Origin: Rhizobium sp. C1
Lineage (GTDB): Bacteria; Pseudomonadota; Alphaproteobacteria; Rhizobiales; Rhizobiaceae
Assembly (NCBI RefSeq): GCF_021026335.1
Contig: NZ_JAJNCY010000011.1
Span: 1 to 64,000, forward strand
DNA: 64,000 nt
Direction: 5' to 3'
Shown in pieces: positions 53,329 to 61,819 of the stretch (within the stretch, counting starts at the first letter, position 1; every line of letters begins with the position of its first letter). The notes under the pieces are model-generated. The model saw nothing but the letters and a program-made list of their open reading frames with translations, was not told where the DNA came from and did no database searches. The position numbers were made by a program, and so were the translations under genes.

Positions 53329-54299
53329 CCCCGTCCCCTTGTCACGCGATCGATCATCATTGCGACAAGGATAATAAGGCCCGTGGCCAGAAGTTGGTAG
53401 AAGGCCTGAACATTCATCAACGTCAAACCGTTGCGCATGCTGCCCAGGATGATGGCGCCGAGCAGCGTGCCGGCGACGGATCCCTTGCCGCCCATCAGGG
53501 AGGCCCCGCCGATGGCAGACGCGGCAATGGCATCCAGCTCCCAGAGGTTACCCAGGATCGGCTCGGCGGCACCCAGGCGACCGATGAGGATCATGGAGGC
53601 CAGAGCGGCAAGCACGCCCGAAATCACATATGCCGCTATCTTGGTCAGCGCGATCGGAACGCCGGCCACATAGGCCGCCTCTTCATTGCCGCCGACCGCC
53701 ATCAGATATTCGCCGAGGGGCGTCTTGCGCAGCAGCACCCAGGCGAGCACAGCCACGATCGCCACCATGACGACCGAGTTGGGGATGCCAGCCACCGAGC
53801 CATTGAAGAGGGCACGGAAGGATTGCGGTACGCCGAGAACCGGATTGCCGCCCGTGTAGATGAGGGCGACCGCCCGATAGGTCGACAGGGTGCCGAGCGT
53901 CACGATGAACGGCTGAAGGCCGGCATAGGCAATGAGCAGCCCGTTGACGAGACCGCACAGGGCGCCGATGACGAGCCCCCCGACCAGCGCGATCGGCACA
54001 GGCACGCCGGAGACCAGCAAGGTCGCGGTGATGACGGCCGAAACGGCCGCAGTCGGCCCGACGGACAAGTCGATCCCGCCGGAAATGATCACCAGGGTCA
54101 TGCCCAGCGCAAGGCAGGCATTGATGCTCGACTGCTGGAGAATGTTGATGAGGTTGCGACTTGTCAGGAAGTCCGGAGCCAGCACGGCAAAAATTCCGAA
54201 GATGATCAGCAGCCCGATCAGTGTTCCGGCATCGCGGACCGAAAAGGCTATTGCCCGTGAGGGCGCTGGGGACTTTGTGGCGGTATTGGTATCAGACAT
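53325..54299 (-). CDS. CUT2 sugar ABC transporter permease (RbsC type)
   Basis: A 324-residue permease with 8-10 TM helices. Family signatures are LALGMTLVIISGGIDLSVG, GGNPVLGVP and GRLGAAEPILGNLWELDAIA. The start overlaps the ATPase stop by 8 bases, and its stop overlaps the RpiR start. CUT2 systems use a homodimeric permease, so one gene is enough. Confidence 0.92.
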   Translation of the reverse strand: MSDTNTATKSPAPSRAIAFSVRDAGTLIGLLIIFGIFAVLAPDFLTSRNLINILQQSSINACLALGMTLVIISGGIDLSVGPTAAVSAVITATLLVSGVPVPIALVGGLVIGALCGLVNGLLIAYAGLQPFIVTLGTLSTYRAVALIYTGGNPVLGVPQSFRALFNGSVAGIPNSVVMVAIVAVLAWVLLRKTPLGEYLMAVGGNEEAAYVAGVPIALTKIAAYVISGVLAALASMILIGRLGAAEPILGNLWELDAIAASAIGGASLMGGKGSVAGTLLGAIILGSMRNGLTLMNVQAFYQLLATGLIILVAMMIDRVTRGRG

Positions 54300-55815
54300 T
54301 GAATTGCTCCTCCCTGCCGGACTTCCCGGAGGCGGTGCCTACGGCATGGGCGACGATGGTTTCTTCATTGAGTTCGTGGCGCGCAAGCTCGGCAGCGACG
54401 GCACCGTCGCGCATGATCAGAACACGGTCCGAGAGACGAATGATCTCCGGCAGTTCGGAAGAGACGACGATCACCGAGTGCCCTTCCTTCGCAAGTTGCT
54501 CGATCAGCCGGTAGATCTCCGACTTTGCGCCGATGTCGATGCCGCGCGTCGGCTCGTCAAACAGCAGGAATTTCGAGCCGGCCGCGAGCCAGCGGGCGAT
54601 GATCGCCTTCTGCTGGTTGCCGCCGCTGAACAGCCGGATCGGGCGGTCGAGCAGGAACGGACGCAGATTGACCCGCTGCAGCAGCGTTTCGGCAGTCTTG
54701 CGGACCCGGCTGTGCTGAATGATGCCGCCGCGCGAGAAGGCGGGCAGCGAGGCCAGCGCAACGTTGGAAGTGACCGAGCGGCCCGGAATGATGCCCTCGC
54801 GCTTGCGCTCTTCCGGCAGGAAGCCGATGCCGGCGTTGATGGCATCGCGCGGGCGGGAGATCGAGAGCGGCTTGCCCCTCAGTGTCACCGTTCCGCTCGT
54901 GATGCGATCGACGCCGCCGATGGCACGAAGCACTTCGCTGCGCCCTGCCCCGACGAGACCTGCAATGCCCAGCACCTCGCCGCGATGCAGGTCGAAGGAG
55001 ACATTGCGGATGCGTTGGGTCGAAACGCCGGAGAGTGACATCGTCACCTCCTCGGTGCGGAAGCTCTGATGCTGTTCGTTCGCCAGTTCGCGGCCCACCA
55101 TCATGGCAACGACCTGGTCGGGCCGCGTGGAGGCGAGATCGGCGATACCGACCAGCTGGCCGTCGCGCATGACGCTCGCCCGCTGGCACACGCTGAACAC
55201 TTCATCGAGCTTATGCGAGACGTAAATGACTGCAACGCCGCTCGCCGAAAGCCCCCGTATGATGTCCGCAAGCCGGTCGAATTCAGCCGGCGTGAGGCTC
55301 GATGTCGGTTCGTCCATGGCGACGATGCGTGCCTTGTTGAGAAGTGCGCGGGCAATTTCGACAACCTGGCGCTGGGCCACGCGGAGGCTGGAGATCGGCT
55401 GCGACGGATCGATGCCGGGATCGATCATCGAGAGAACTTCAGCGGCACGGCGCTCCTGTTCCCGGCGCTTCACGACAAGGCCGCCCAAGGTCGTAATCGA
55501 ATTGCCCAGGAACATGTTCTGGGCCACGGTCAGGTTCGGAACCTGCTGCAATTCCTGGTGAATCATTGCAATGCCGGCGCGGCGGGCGTCATCGGGATTG
55601 CGAAAAGCCTGGGCGACGCCATCGACACGCACGTCACCGGCGGTCGGACGATAGACGCCCGAGAGGATCTTCAGAAGCGTCGACTTCCCGGCGCCATTTT
55701 CGCCAAGCAGCGCGTGGATTTCGCCGGGTGCGATCTCGAAGCTGACCGAGGAGAGCGCCTTGACCCCGGGAAATTCCTTGGTGATGCCTTCAAAGGAAAG
55801 CCGCGATACGTTCAT
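54292..55815 (-). CDS. CUT2 sugar ABC transporter ATPase (RbsA type)
   Basis: A 507-residue protein with two nucleotide-binding halves. The first has Walker A LLGENGAGKSTLLKIL and VAMDEPTSSL; the second has the degenerate AGLVGAGRSEVLRAI and LFDEPTRGIDIGAK, as normal for RbsA/MglA. It begins 67 bases after the binding-protein stop, with a hairpin in the gap. Confidence 0.93.
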   Translation of the reverse strand: MNVSRLSFEGITKEFPGVKALSSVSFEIAPGEIHALLGENGAGKSTLLKILSGVYRPTAGDVRVDGVAQAFRNPDDARRAGIAMIHQELQQVPNLTVAQNMFLGNSITTLGGLVVKRREQERRAAEVLSMIDPGIDPSQPISSLRVAQRQVVEIARALLNKARIVAMDEPTSSLTPAEFDRLADIIRGLSASGVAVIYVSHKLDEVFSVCQRASVMRDGQLVGIADLASTRPDQVVAMMVGRELANEQHQSFRTEEVTMSLSGVSTQRIRNVSFDLHRGEVLGIAGLVGAGRSEVLRAIGGVDRITSGTVTLRGKPLSISRPRDAINAGIGFLPEERKREGIIPGRSVTSNVALASLPAFSRGGIIQHSRVRKTAETLLQRVNLRPFLLDRPIRLFSGGNQQKAIIARWLAAGSKFLLFDEPTRGIDIGAKSEIYRLIEQLAKEGHSVIVVSSELPEIIRLSDRVLIMRDGAVAAELARHELNEETIVAHAVGTASGKSGREEQFNV

Positions 55816-55840
55816 CGGGAAGCCTCTCTGTCGTGGTCAT

Positions 55841-55867
55841 GGACGGCCGCATGAATTGCGGCCGTCC
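55841..55867 (-). repeat. intercistronic hairpin after the binding-protein gene (import operon 3)
   Basis: Perfect 10-base arms GGACGGCCGC and GCGGCCGTCC with a 7-base loop, between the binding-protein stop and the ATPase start. No U tract. It probably stabilises the binding-protein message. Confidence 0.65.
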
Positions 55868-55882
55868 TTGTCTTCTGAGGGA

Positions 55883-56929
55883 TCAGTTGGCGGCAGCCTT
55901 CAGGAGCACGGCGCGAACGTCTTCCGGCTTGCCCTGGTACTGCTTGTAGTTTTCAGCCGTGATCAGCGCCTGGGGCGTTGCAACGACGCGCGGCAGCTTC
56001 TGGCCCGCATACAGGCGCAGCGCGGTTTCCATGGCGACTTCGCCAGTCAGGACCGGGAAGCTGTCAACGGTGCCGGTGAGTTCGCCGGCGGCAATCGACT
56101 TGTAGGCATCCGAAATGCCGTCCGTGCCAAACACGACGACCTTTCCCTGCAGGCCGGCAGCCTTGACAGCTTCGACGACGCCGAGCGCCATGCCGTCGTT
56201 GTTGCAGTAGAAGCCGATGAGGTCCGGATTCTTCTGCAGGATCGTGGTGGCCGCATCATAGGAAAGCTGACGATCCCAGTTGCCGGGAACGCTGGCGACG
56301 ACCTTGAACTTGCCGTTTTCCTCGATGGTCTTCTTGAAGCCTGCCGTACGCTGGACAGCCGCGTAAACGCCGGCCTGACCTTCGATGATGGCAACCTTGC
56401 CGCCTTCCGGACGGTTCTTGATGAACCAGTTGGCAACACGCACGCCGTTGTCGCGCTGAACATTGCCGACATAGTGCTCGGCCTGCGGGATCACGGCGTC
56501 ATTGACGTTGACCACGGTGATGCCGGCGGCCTTGGCCTGCTCCATGACCGGCTGCAGGTTGGCGTCCGTCTGCGGCGACAGAAGCAGCGCCTTGTAGCCT
56601 TGCGTGACCATGCCTTCGGCGATCGTCAGCTGACCGAGCTGGTCGCCTTCGCTCTGCGCTGCCTGGTAGGCGACGCTGACGCCCAGCTTGCCGGCGAGGC
56701 TCTTGTAGCCTTCGCCCAGCGACCGCCAATATTCGTTGGTCAGCGTCTTGGAAACGCCGCCGATCTTGAGGCCTGCCGGAGCGGCGGGCATCGGGCCGAA
56801 CTTCTTGTCGAGCTGCGACCAGTCGATGCGGTCCGGCTCGGAGTCGGAGTTGAGCGGTGCGAGGTCGGCGGCATGCACGACGCCAGCAAAAAGGGTGGCA
56901 GCAAGAGCTGCGACGATAAGGTTTTTCAT
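55883..56929 (-). CDS. CUT2 sugar ABC transporter substrate-binding protein
   Basis: A 348-residue periplasmic protein, signal MKNLIVAALAATLFAGVVHA. The mature part is of the ribose/galactose-binding type: IGGVSKTLTNEYWRSLGEGY, LLLSPQTDANLQPVMEQAK, DLIGFYCNNDGMALGVVEA and VFGTDGISDAYKSI. GGGAGGA precedes ATG 56929. Residues contacting the sugar cannot be assigned, so the ligand is open. Confidence 0.9.
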   Translation of the reverse strand: MKNLIVAALAATLFAGVVHAADLAPLNSDSEPDRIDWSQLDKKFGPMPAAPAGLKIGGVSKTLTNEYWRSLGEGYKSLAGKLGVSVAYQAAQSEGDQLGQLTIAEGMVTQGYKALLLSPQTDANLQPVMEQAKAAGITVVNVNDAVIPQAEHYVGNVQRDNGVRVANWFIKNRPEGGKVAIIEGQAGVYAAVQRTAGFKKTIEENGKFKVVASVPGNWDRQLSYDAATTILQKNPDLIGFYCNNDGMALGVVEAVKAAGLQGKVVVFGTDGISDAYKSIAAGELTGTVDSFPVLTGEVAMETALRLYAGQKLPRVVATPQALITAENYKQYQGKPEDVRAVLLKAAAN

Positions 56930-56965
56930 TGTTCCTCCCGGTAACAACGTGTGGGGTTGAAGTCT

Positions 56966-57958
56966 TCAGCCGAGCATCAGCTCCTGGAGGATGCCCTGAG
57001 ACGCAACGGCATCCTGGCGGTCAATCGCATCAGTCAGGCGATTGTCCTGCTCGAGGCGATCGACAACCTTCAGCATGCGCTGCACGGTTGCGATGTTCAC
57101 CTCGCATTCCTTGACGGGGTCGAGCCCCGTGAAATCCGGAAATGTATCGAAATAGATCGCGCCCTCATATCCGTCGCGGCGGATCTGGCGCAGCAGCTCG
57201 ATGGTCTGCTGAGCATGCACCGCGCCGACCATCAGGCCGTCGTCACGCTTGGCGTAACCATCGTTGAGATGCACACCGAGCAGACGCGAACGGCGGGCAA
57301 CAAGGGCAGCGGCGAAAGCCGGCTGCTCGTCGGCATAGAGCACATGGGCGAAATCAAGCGTGACACCGAGATTGGCGGCGCCGACTTCATCGATCGCCAG
57401 AAGCGTCGTCGCGCAATCGGGCAGAAGGCTGTAGGATCGCGGCTCGTTCGGCTTGTACTCGATCGAAATCAGGCAATCCGGATCATGCGCGCAAACTTCA
57501 CGAATTCCCTCGATTTCGTGATCCCATACCTGTTTGTAATCCACCTGGAAGGCATAGTCGAAACCATCCTGCCCCAGCCAGATCGTCATGAGGTTGCTGC
57601 CGGCCGCGCGTGCGGCATCGATCCCCTTCTTGGTCAGATCGATTGCCTCACGCCGGACCGCAGGATCAGGATTGGTGAAAGCGCCCAGCTTGAATGCGGG
57701 GTTTGTATAGTAACGCATGGCGAAGCCATTGATGCTGAGGCCGAGATCGCCCAGTCTGCGGGCAATTTGCGCAGGATCTTCGTTGACATGATCCGGATAG
57801 TTGAGGTCCAGATCGGTCAAACCCTTCACCGAGGCAGCGCGCTCGGCCATCATCATCACGGAAGGCTTGCCCTTGTGATCGGGCCAGGCAAGGTGGGCTC
57901 CGGAGGCAAAGGAATTGAGGCGAGTTGCGAAACGTTGATCTGTCACGGCGATATCCAT
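56966..57958 (-). CDS. sugar (phosphate) isomerase/epimerase, xylose-isomerase-like TIM barrel
   Basis: A 330-residue TIM-barrel protein. Likely metal ligands are in LISIEYKPNEPRS (Glu), LGVTLDFAHVLYAD (Asp), LGVHLNDGYAKRDD (His, Asp) and GAIYFDTFPDF. The EYKPNEP string resembles xylose-isomerase-type enzymes. It is the first gene of the CUT2 operon, 36 bases before the binding-protein gene. Whether it isomerises a free or phosphorylated sugar is unknown. Confidence 0.82.
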   Translation of the reverse strand: MDIAVTDQRFATRLNSFASGAHLAWPDHKGKPSVMMMAERAASVKGLTDLDLNYPDHVNEDPAQIARRLGDLGLSINGFAMRYYTNPAFKLGAFTNPDPAVRREAIDLTKKGIDAARAAGSNLMTIWLGQDGFDYAFQVDYKQVWDHEIEGIREVCAHDPDCLISIEYKPNEPRSYSLLPDCATTLLAIDEVGAANLGVTLDFAHVLYADEQPAFAAALVARRSRLLGVHLNDGYAKRDDGLMVGAVHAQQTIELLRQIRRDGYEGAIYFDTFPDFTGLDPVKECEVNIATVQRMLKVVDRLEQDNRLTDAIDRQDAVASQGILQELMLG

Positions 57959-57980
57959 TGATTGATTGCCGCGCAACTTC

Positions 57981-58000
57981 ACAGATTACAAATTATCTGT
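57981..58000. promoter_or_regulatory. inverted repeat upstream of the CUT2 sugar operon
   Basis: ACAGAT and ATCTGT flank an AT-rich 8-base centre, about 23 bases upstream of the first gene. Its position fits an operator for the operon's RpiR regulator. Only one copy was seen. Confidence 0.45.
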
Positions 58001-58005
58001 AAAGT

Positions 58006-58049
58006 GTAAAAAGATGTTGCGGCGCAGGAATTCCATGCTGCGCCGCAAC
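58006..58049 (-). terminator. intrinsic terminator after the DUF882 gene
   Basis: Perfect 12-base arms GTTGCGGCGCAG and CTGCGCCGCAAC enclose a 10-base loop. On the minus strand the stem is followed by ATCTTTTTAC. It separates the DUF882 gene from the downstream sugar operon. Confidence 0.88.
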
Positions 58050-58121
58050 GCGTCATCCCTGACACATCTCCAATTCGTCAAGCCTTTTTGGTATTTGATA
58101 CCTGAAGTCTCGCGCCGCTCG

Positions 58122-59906
58122 TTACTGCGGCTTCGCCACAGGCGCGTCACCCGAGAAGCGGGCCGGATCAAACTTTGCCGGGCGCGCTTCCGACTGGTCG
58201 GAGGCCGCATCCGCAGCCTGGACATCCGAATCACTGTCGCGCCGCCTCGCGCTATCCACCGGCTTGGGCGCGGCCATCTGGGCATTGTTGGCCGCAAGCG
58301 CCCATTTCTCGATCATCTCGCCGGTCAGCTGTGCCGGCTGCGAATGAGAGCCGCGAAGCGCCGCAATCGCATCGGTCTTGTTTGGCCGCGACCCCTTCTT
58401 GGGCTGATAGGCCTGCTCGGCAAGCGCGGGGCGTATATCTGCCTTCAACGGCCGGGTCGACGGTTTGGCCGAGGAGGCAGCGGGATCCACGGACGCGACC
58501 TGTTGGGGCTTCGTCGGCGGCGTGGCGACCGGACGCGATGGTTCTACCGCCTCATCGCCACCCGACATGCGCCGGATCATGGCCGCAATATCGTCGTTGC
58601 CGGCGGCCGGCCTGGATGCATCGCTGCCCATATCGGCAGCCCGCACGGGCTGCGCCAGCGGAACCGGCGGCTGAAGCACCTGCGACGCATCGGGCGCGGC
58701 AGACGCCACCTGATAATCCGGCCGCGAACCCGGCAGCGGAACGGCCGCAACATCGGCCTCACCCGGCTGCTTGCGATCCGCAAGCAATTGCGGAACGGGA
58801 ATCTTGTAATCGCCGAGATCGGCATAGTCGCCATTGCCTGCGGCAGGCGGCTGAAGAACAGAGGCCATCGCATCGTTGGCCGAACTGCGGGCCGGGGAAA
58901 CCAGCGCCGTTTCCAGATCGGGACCCTGCCCGCCCGCAACGGACGGACGGACATTCGGGACCGGCGCATTGGCAACCGTAGTACCCGGGATATTCTCGAT
59001 ATAGGTCTGCTTGGGCTGCGGCGCTGGCTCGGCAGAGGCCACCTGGACCGGCGGCGCCGCTGGCGGTGCGGCCTTCGGCGGCTGCGGCTTGGCAGGCGCG
59101 GCATTATCCGCAATGGCTTCCGGACTTTCGTCCTCGTCGCCACCGCCAAACAGCATCTGGAAGAGGTTCTTGCGGCCGGAGGACGCGATCTCGACACTGT
59201 CGGAGCCCATGCGGCGCTTGTAGTCGGCCATGGCGGCCTCATAGCCCGGCAACGGTTTGCCGTCGGGCGGCAGATGGATCGTCCGGCCGTCCGGGAAGAG
59301 CCGCGCCAGCGTCTCGCGCGAAGCACGCGGCCAGGCACGCACACCGCCGACATCCATATGCACGAAGGGCGAACCCGAGGTCGGATAATAGCCGACGCCG
59401 CCCATCTGCAGCTTCAGACCGATTTCCCGAAGCCGCTCCAGCGGAACGCCGGGAATGTAGAAGTCCATGGCCTTGCCGAGAATATGCTGGCTTTCCTTGG
59501 CAACGCCGGTATGGCGCGAGCGGTTGCGCAGCATTTCGTTCGTGCCGGGCGCGCGATATCCGCAAAGCACATTGATATATTCGCTCGACCCACTCTTCTG
59601 ATAGACCGACCAGATCAGGTCGAACAGATGCGGGTCCATCTTCGTCGGCTCGTTGCGACGCCAGTCGCGCAGGAAGCGGTTGAGCTTGGCCAGACCTTCG
59701 GGGTCGAATTTACCGTTGCGCTTGAACGTGATGGTGGCGCGTTCGCCTGTGTGGACAAAGTAAAGCTTCAGAGAACGGGTTTCCGCCTGCGCAGCGCCCG
59801 CTGCAGCAGCCATGAGGCCGAAAGCCAGCATCAGGGCAAGGGCGCCCTTCCCGGCCATATCACGCAGTCTCGACGTCACAGACCGCAAGGGCGCAACCCA
59901 ATGCAT
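58122..59906 (-). CDS. DUF882 (YcbK/M15-like) exported protein with long disordered tail
   Basis: A 594-residue protein. After an Arg-containing n-region, residues 21-42 are a hydrophobic signal. The DUF882 domain (about 45-225) is a D,D-peptidase-like zinc fold: VLCGYRAPGTNEMLR, SQHILGKAMDFYIPGVPL and SGSPFVHMDVGGVR give the expected His/Asp/His ligands. Residues about 250-594 are Pro/Ala/Gln-rich and probably disordered. ATG 59906 has AAGGGG nearby; ATG 59972 is an alternative. Family members act on peptidoglycan. Confidence 0.85.
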   Translation of the reverse strand: MHWVAPLRSVTSRLRDMAGKGALALMLAFGLMAAAAGAAQAETRSLKLYFVHTGERATITFKRNGKFDPEGLAKLNRFLRDWRRNEPTKMDPHLFDLIWSVYQKSGSSEYINVLCGYRAPGTNEMLRNRSRHTGVAKESQHILGKAMDFYIPGVPLERLREIGLKLQMGGVGYYPTSGSPFVHMDVGGVRAWPRASRETLARLFPDGRTIHLPPDGKPLPGYEAAMADYKRRMGSDSVEIASSGRKNLFQMLFGGGDEDESPEAIADNAAPAKPQPPKAAPPAAPPVQVASAEPAPQPKQTYIENIPGTTVANAPVPNVRPSVAGGQGPDLETALVSPARSSANDAMASVLQPPAAGNGDYADLGDYKIPVPQLLADRKQPGEADVAAVPLPGSRPDYQVASAAPDASQVLQPPVPLAQPVRAADMGSDASRPAAGNDDIAAMIRRMSGGDEAVEPSRPVATPPTKPQQVASVDPAASSAKPSTRPLKADIRPALAEQAYQPKKGSRPNKTDAIAALRGSHSQPAQLTGEMIEKWALAANNAQMAAPKPVDSARRRDSDSDVQAADAASDQSEARPAKFDPARFSGDAPVAKPQ

Positions 59907-60110
59907 CCGCCCCTTGGCATCCGAAATGACCGACAACTGGACGTCCCCATTAAAAGCGAATTTCCCTCGCATCCCACATGGAATGCAAATGCGGTAAGAC
60001 GATGGCAGAAACGCCACAGTCAACACGGCGATAGTTATATAGTGAAAAATTCGTCAAATGGAAACGACGAACCCGGCCTTTCGACCGGATTCTTCAAGCA
60101 CTCGTTAATC

Positions 60111-61664
60111 TTAGGCAACATCCCGGAACGGGTGATCGGGATCAATGTCATAGTCCTTGAGCTTGCGGTACAATGTGGACCGCCCGATTCCGAGCTTGCG
60201 CGCCACCTGGCTCATCTGCCCGTGATAGAATTTCAGCGCGAAGCGGATCAGCTGTTCCTCGACTTCGGCCAGCGTGCGAACATCGCCGTCTTCGCCGAGA
60301 CTTTCGATCACATCGGCGTGCTTGTCGCCGGACGCGGACATGACGGTCTCCTGTGTCTCGTGTCGTTCCATGAAGTTCGGAAACACCCGCGGCGGCGTCT
60401 CGACCAGCGTCGGCCCCTGGTGGCGGGCCGGCCCGCCCCACGAAATGGCGCCTTCGGCATTGATCGAATAGCCGGGCACCTGCGCCGCAATCTGCGGGAA
60501 ATCCTCGACGTCCAGTTCATGCCCCTGCGCCAGCACGACAGCCCGGAACATGGCGTTCTCCAGCTGGCGGATATTGCCTGGCCAGTCATAGGCCGTCAGC
60601 AGGGCCAGCGCGCGGGGCGAGACGCCAAGCGGCTGCGGCAGCTTCTGCTCATGCGCCAGACGCTCGGCAAGCGTTCTGACGAGAACAGGAATGTCTTCCT
60701 TGCGCCGGCGCAGCGACGGAATGGCGATCGGATAGACGTTGAGGCGATAATAAAGGTCCTCGCGGAACCGCCCGGCCTTGACCTCTTCGATCAGATCCTT
60801 GTTGGTCGCCGAAATCAGACGGACATCCACCTTCTGTGTCTGCCGTGCACCGACCGTCTCGATTTCGCCGGACTGGACGGCCCGGAGCAGCTTCACCTGC
60901 GTGTCGAGCGGCAGATCGCCGATCTCGTCTAGGAACAGCGTACCGCCATCGGCTTCCGCGAACTTGCCGATATGCCGTTCGGTCGCGCCGGTAAACGCGC
61001 CCTTCTCATGGCCGAAAAGAATGCTTTCGACCAGATTGGCCGGGATCGCCCCGCAATTGACGGTAATGAACGGCTTGTTGGACCGATCCGACGCCGCCTG
61101 GATCGCCTTGGCGACCATTTCCTTGCCGACGCCCGATTCGCCCTCCAGCACGACAGGGATGTCCGAATGCGAGGCGCGCCGTGCCAGATCAATGACGCGA
61201 TCCATGGCCGGGCTGACGGAAACGATGTCGCTGAAGCGCACATGGGTGTTGCGCGACCGGCGTCCGGCCTTGGCGCGCGCCTCCTTCTGGTCGAGTTTCA
61301 GCGCATTGCCGATGGCAGAGCCGAGGCGTTCCGGCGAAACCGGCTTGACCACGAAGTCGAACGCGCCCGCGCGCATCGCCTCGACAACGGTCTCGATACC
61401 GCCCTGCCCGGTCTGCACGATGACAGGAATGTCGGCCCCGAGATTGCCAAGCGCTTCCATGAATTCCAGCCCGTTCATTTCGGGCATCATGAGGTCGAGA
61501 ACGACGACGTCGATGCGGTCCGCGACGTCCTTCAGATATTCGAGCCCAACGCGGCCATTCTCAGCCATATGGGGCTCATGGCCATGTTGCTCGATCGCGT
61601 GTTTGAGAAGGCGGCGCTGAACCGGATCGTCATCCACAACAAGAATCTGGGCTACCACGGACAT
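60111..61664 (-). CDS. sigma-54-dependent response regulator (NtrC family)
   Basis: A 517-residue regulator: receiver domain with Asp11-Asp13 and phospho-acceptor Asp57 (VVVLDLMMPEMNG), AAA+ domain with Walker A GESGVGKE and the sigma-54 contact GAFTGATERH, and a C-terminal Fis-type helix-turn-helix (QVARKLGIGRSTLYRKLKD). No histidine kinase gene lies nearby. ATG 61664 sits very close to AGGGAG; the next in-frame GTG at 61658 is better spaced. Targets are unknown. Confidence 0.92.
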   Translation of the reverse strand: MSVVAQILVVDDDPVQRRLLKHAIEQHGHEPHMAENGRVGLEYLKDVADRIDVVVLDLMMPEMNGLEFMEALGNLGADIPVIVQTGQGGIETVVEAMRAGAFDFVVKPVSPERLGSAIGNALKLDQKEARAKAGRRSRNTHVRFSDIVSVSPAMDRVIDLARRASHSDIPVVLEGESGVGKEMVAKAIQAASDRSNKPFITVNCGAIPANLVESILFGHEKGAFTGATERHIGKFAEADGGTLFLDEIGDLPLDTQVKLLRAVQSGEIETVGARQTQKVDVRLISATNKDLIEEVKAGRFREDLYYRLNVYPIAIPSLRRRKEDIPVLVRTLAERLAHEQKLPQPLGVSPRALALLTAYDWPGNIRQLENAMFRAVVLAQGHELDVEDFPQIAAQVPGYSINAEGAISWGGPARHQGPTLVETPPRVFPNFMERHETQETVMSASGDKHADVIESLGEDGDVRTLAEVEEQLIRFALKFYHGQMSQVARKLGIGRSTLYRKLKDYDIDPDHPFRDVA

Positions 61665-61819
61665 TCTCCCTTCGTGCGTTTCTTCGGCACGTTGCTTTTT
61701 TCGTCGCGTCACCTTGGCACAGCACCCCTAAACACCCCATTTTCGGAAATGCTTGCATTTTATCGATCCGCAACGCATTCAATCCACGTAATGACAGATG
61801 ACATAGGGAGAGCAGCGAC

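Noticed and set aside
57966-60932. 988-codon open frame on the plus strand
   Set aside because: It runs antisense to the DUF882 protein and the NtrC-type regulator, both with clear domains; its own translation is Arg-rich and has no domain.
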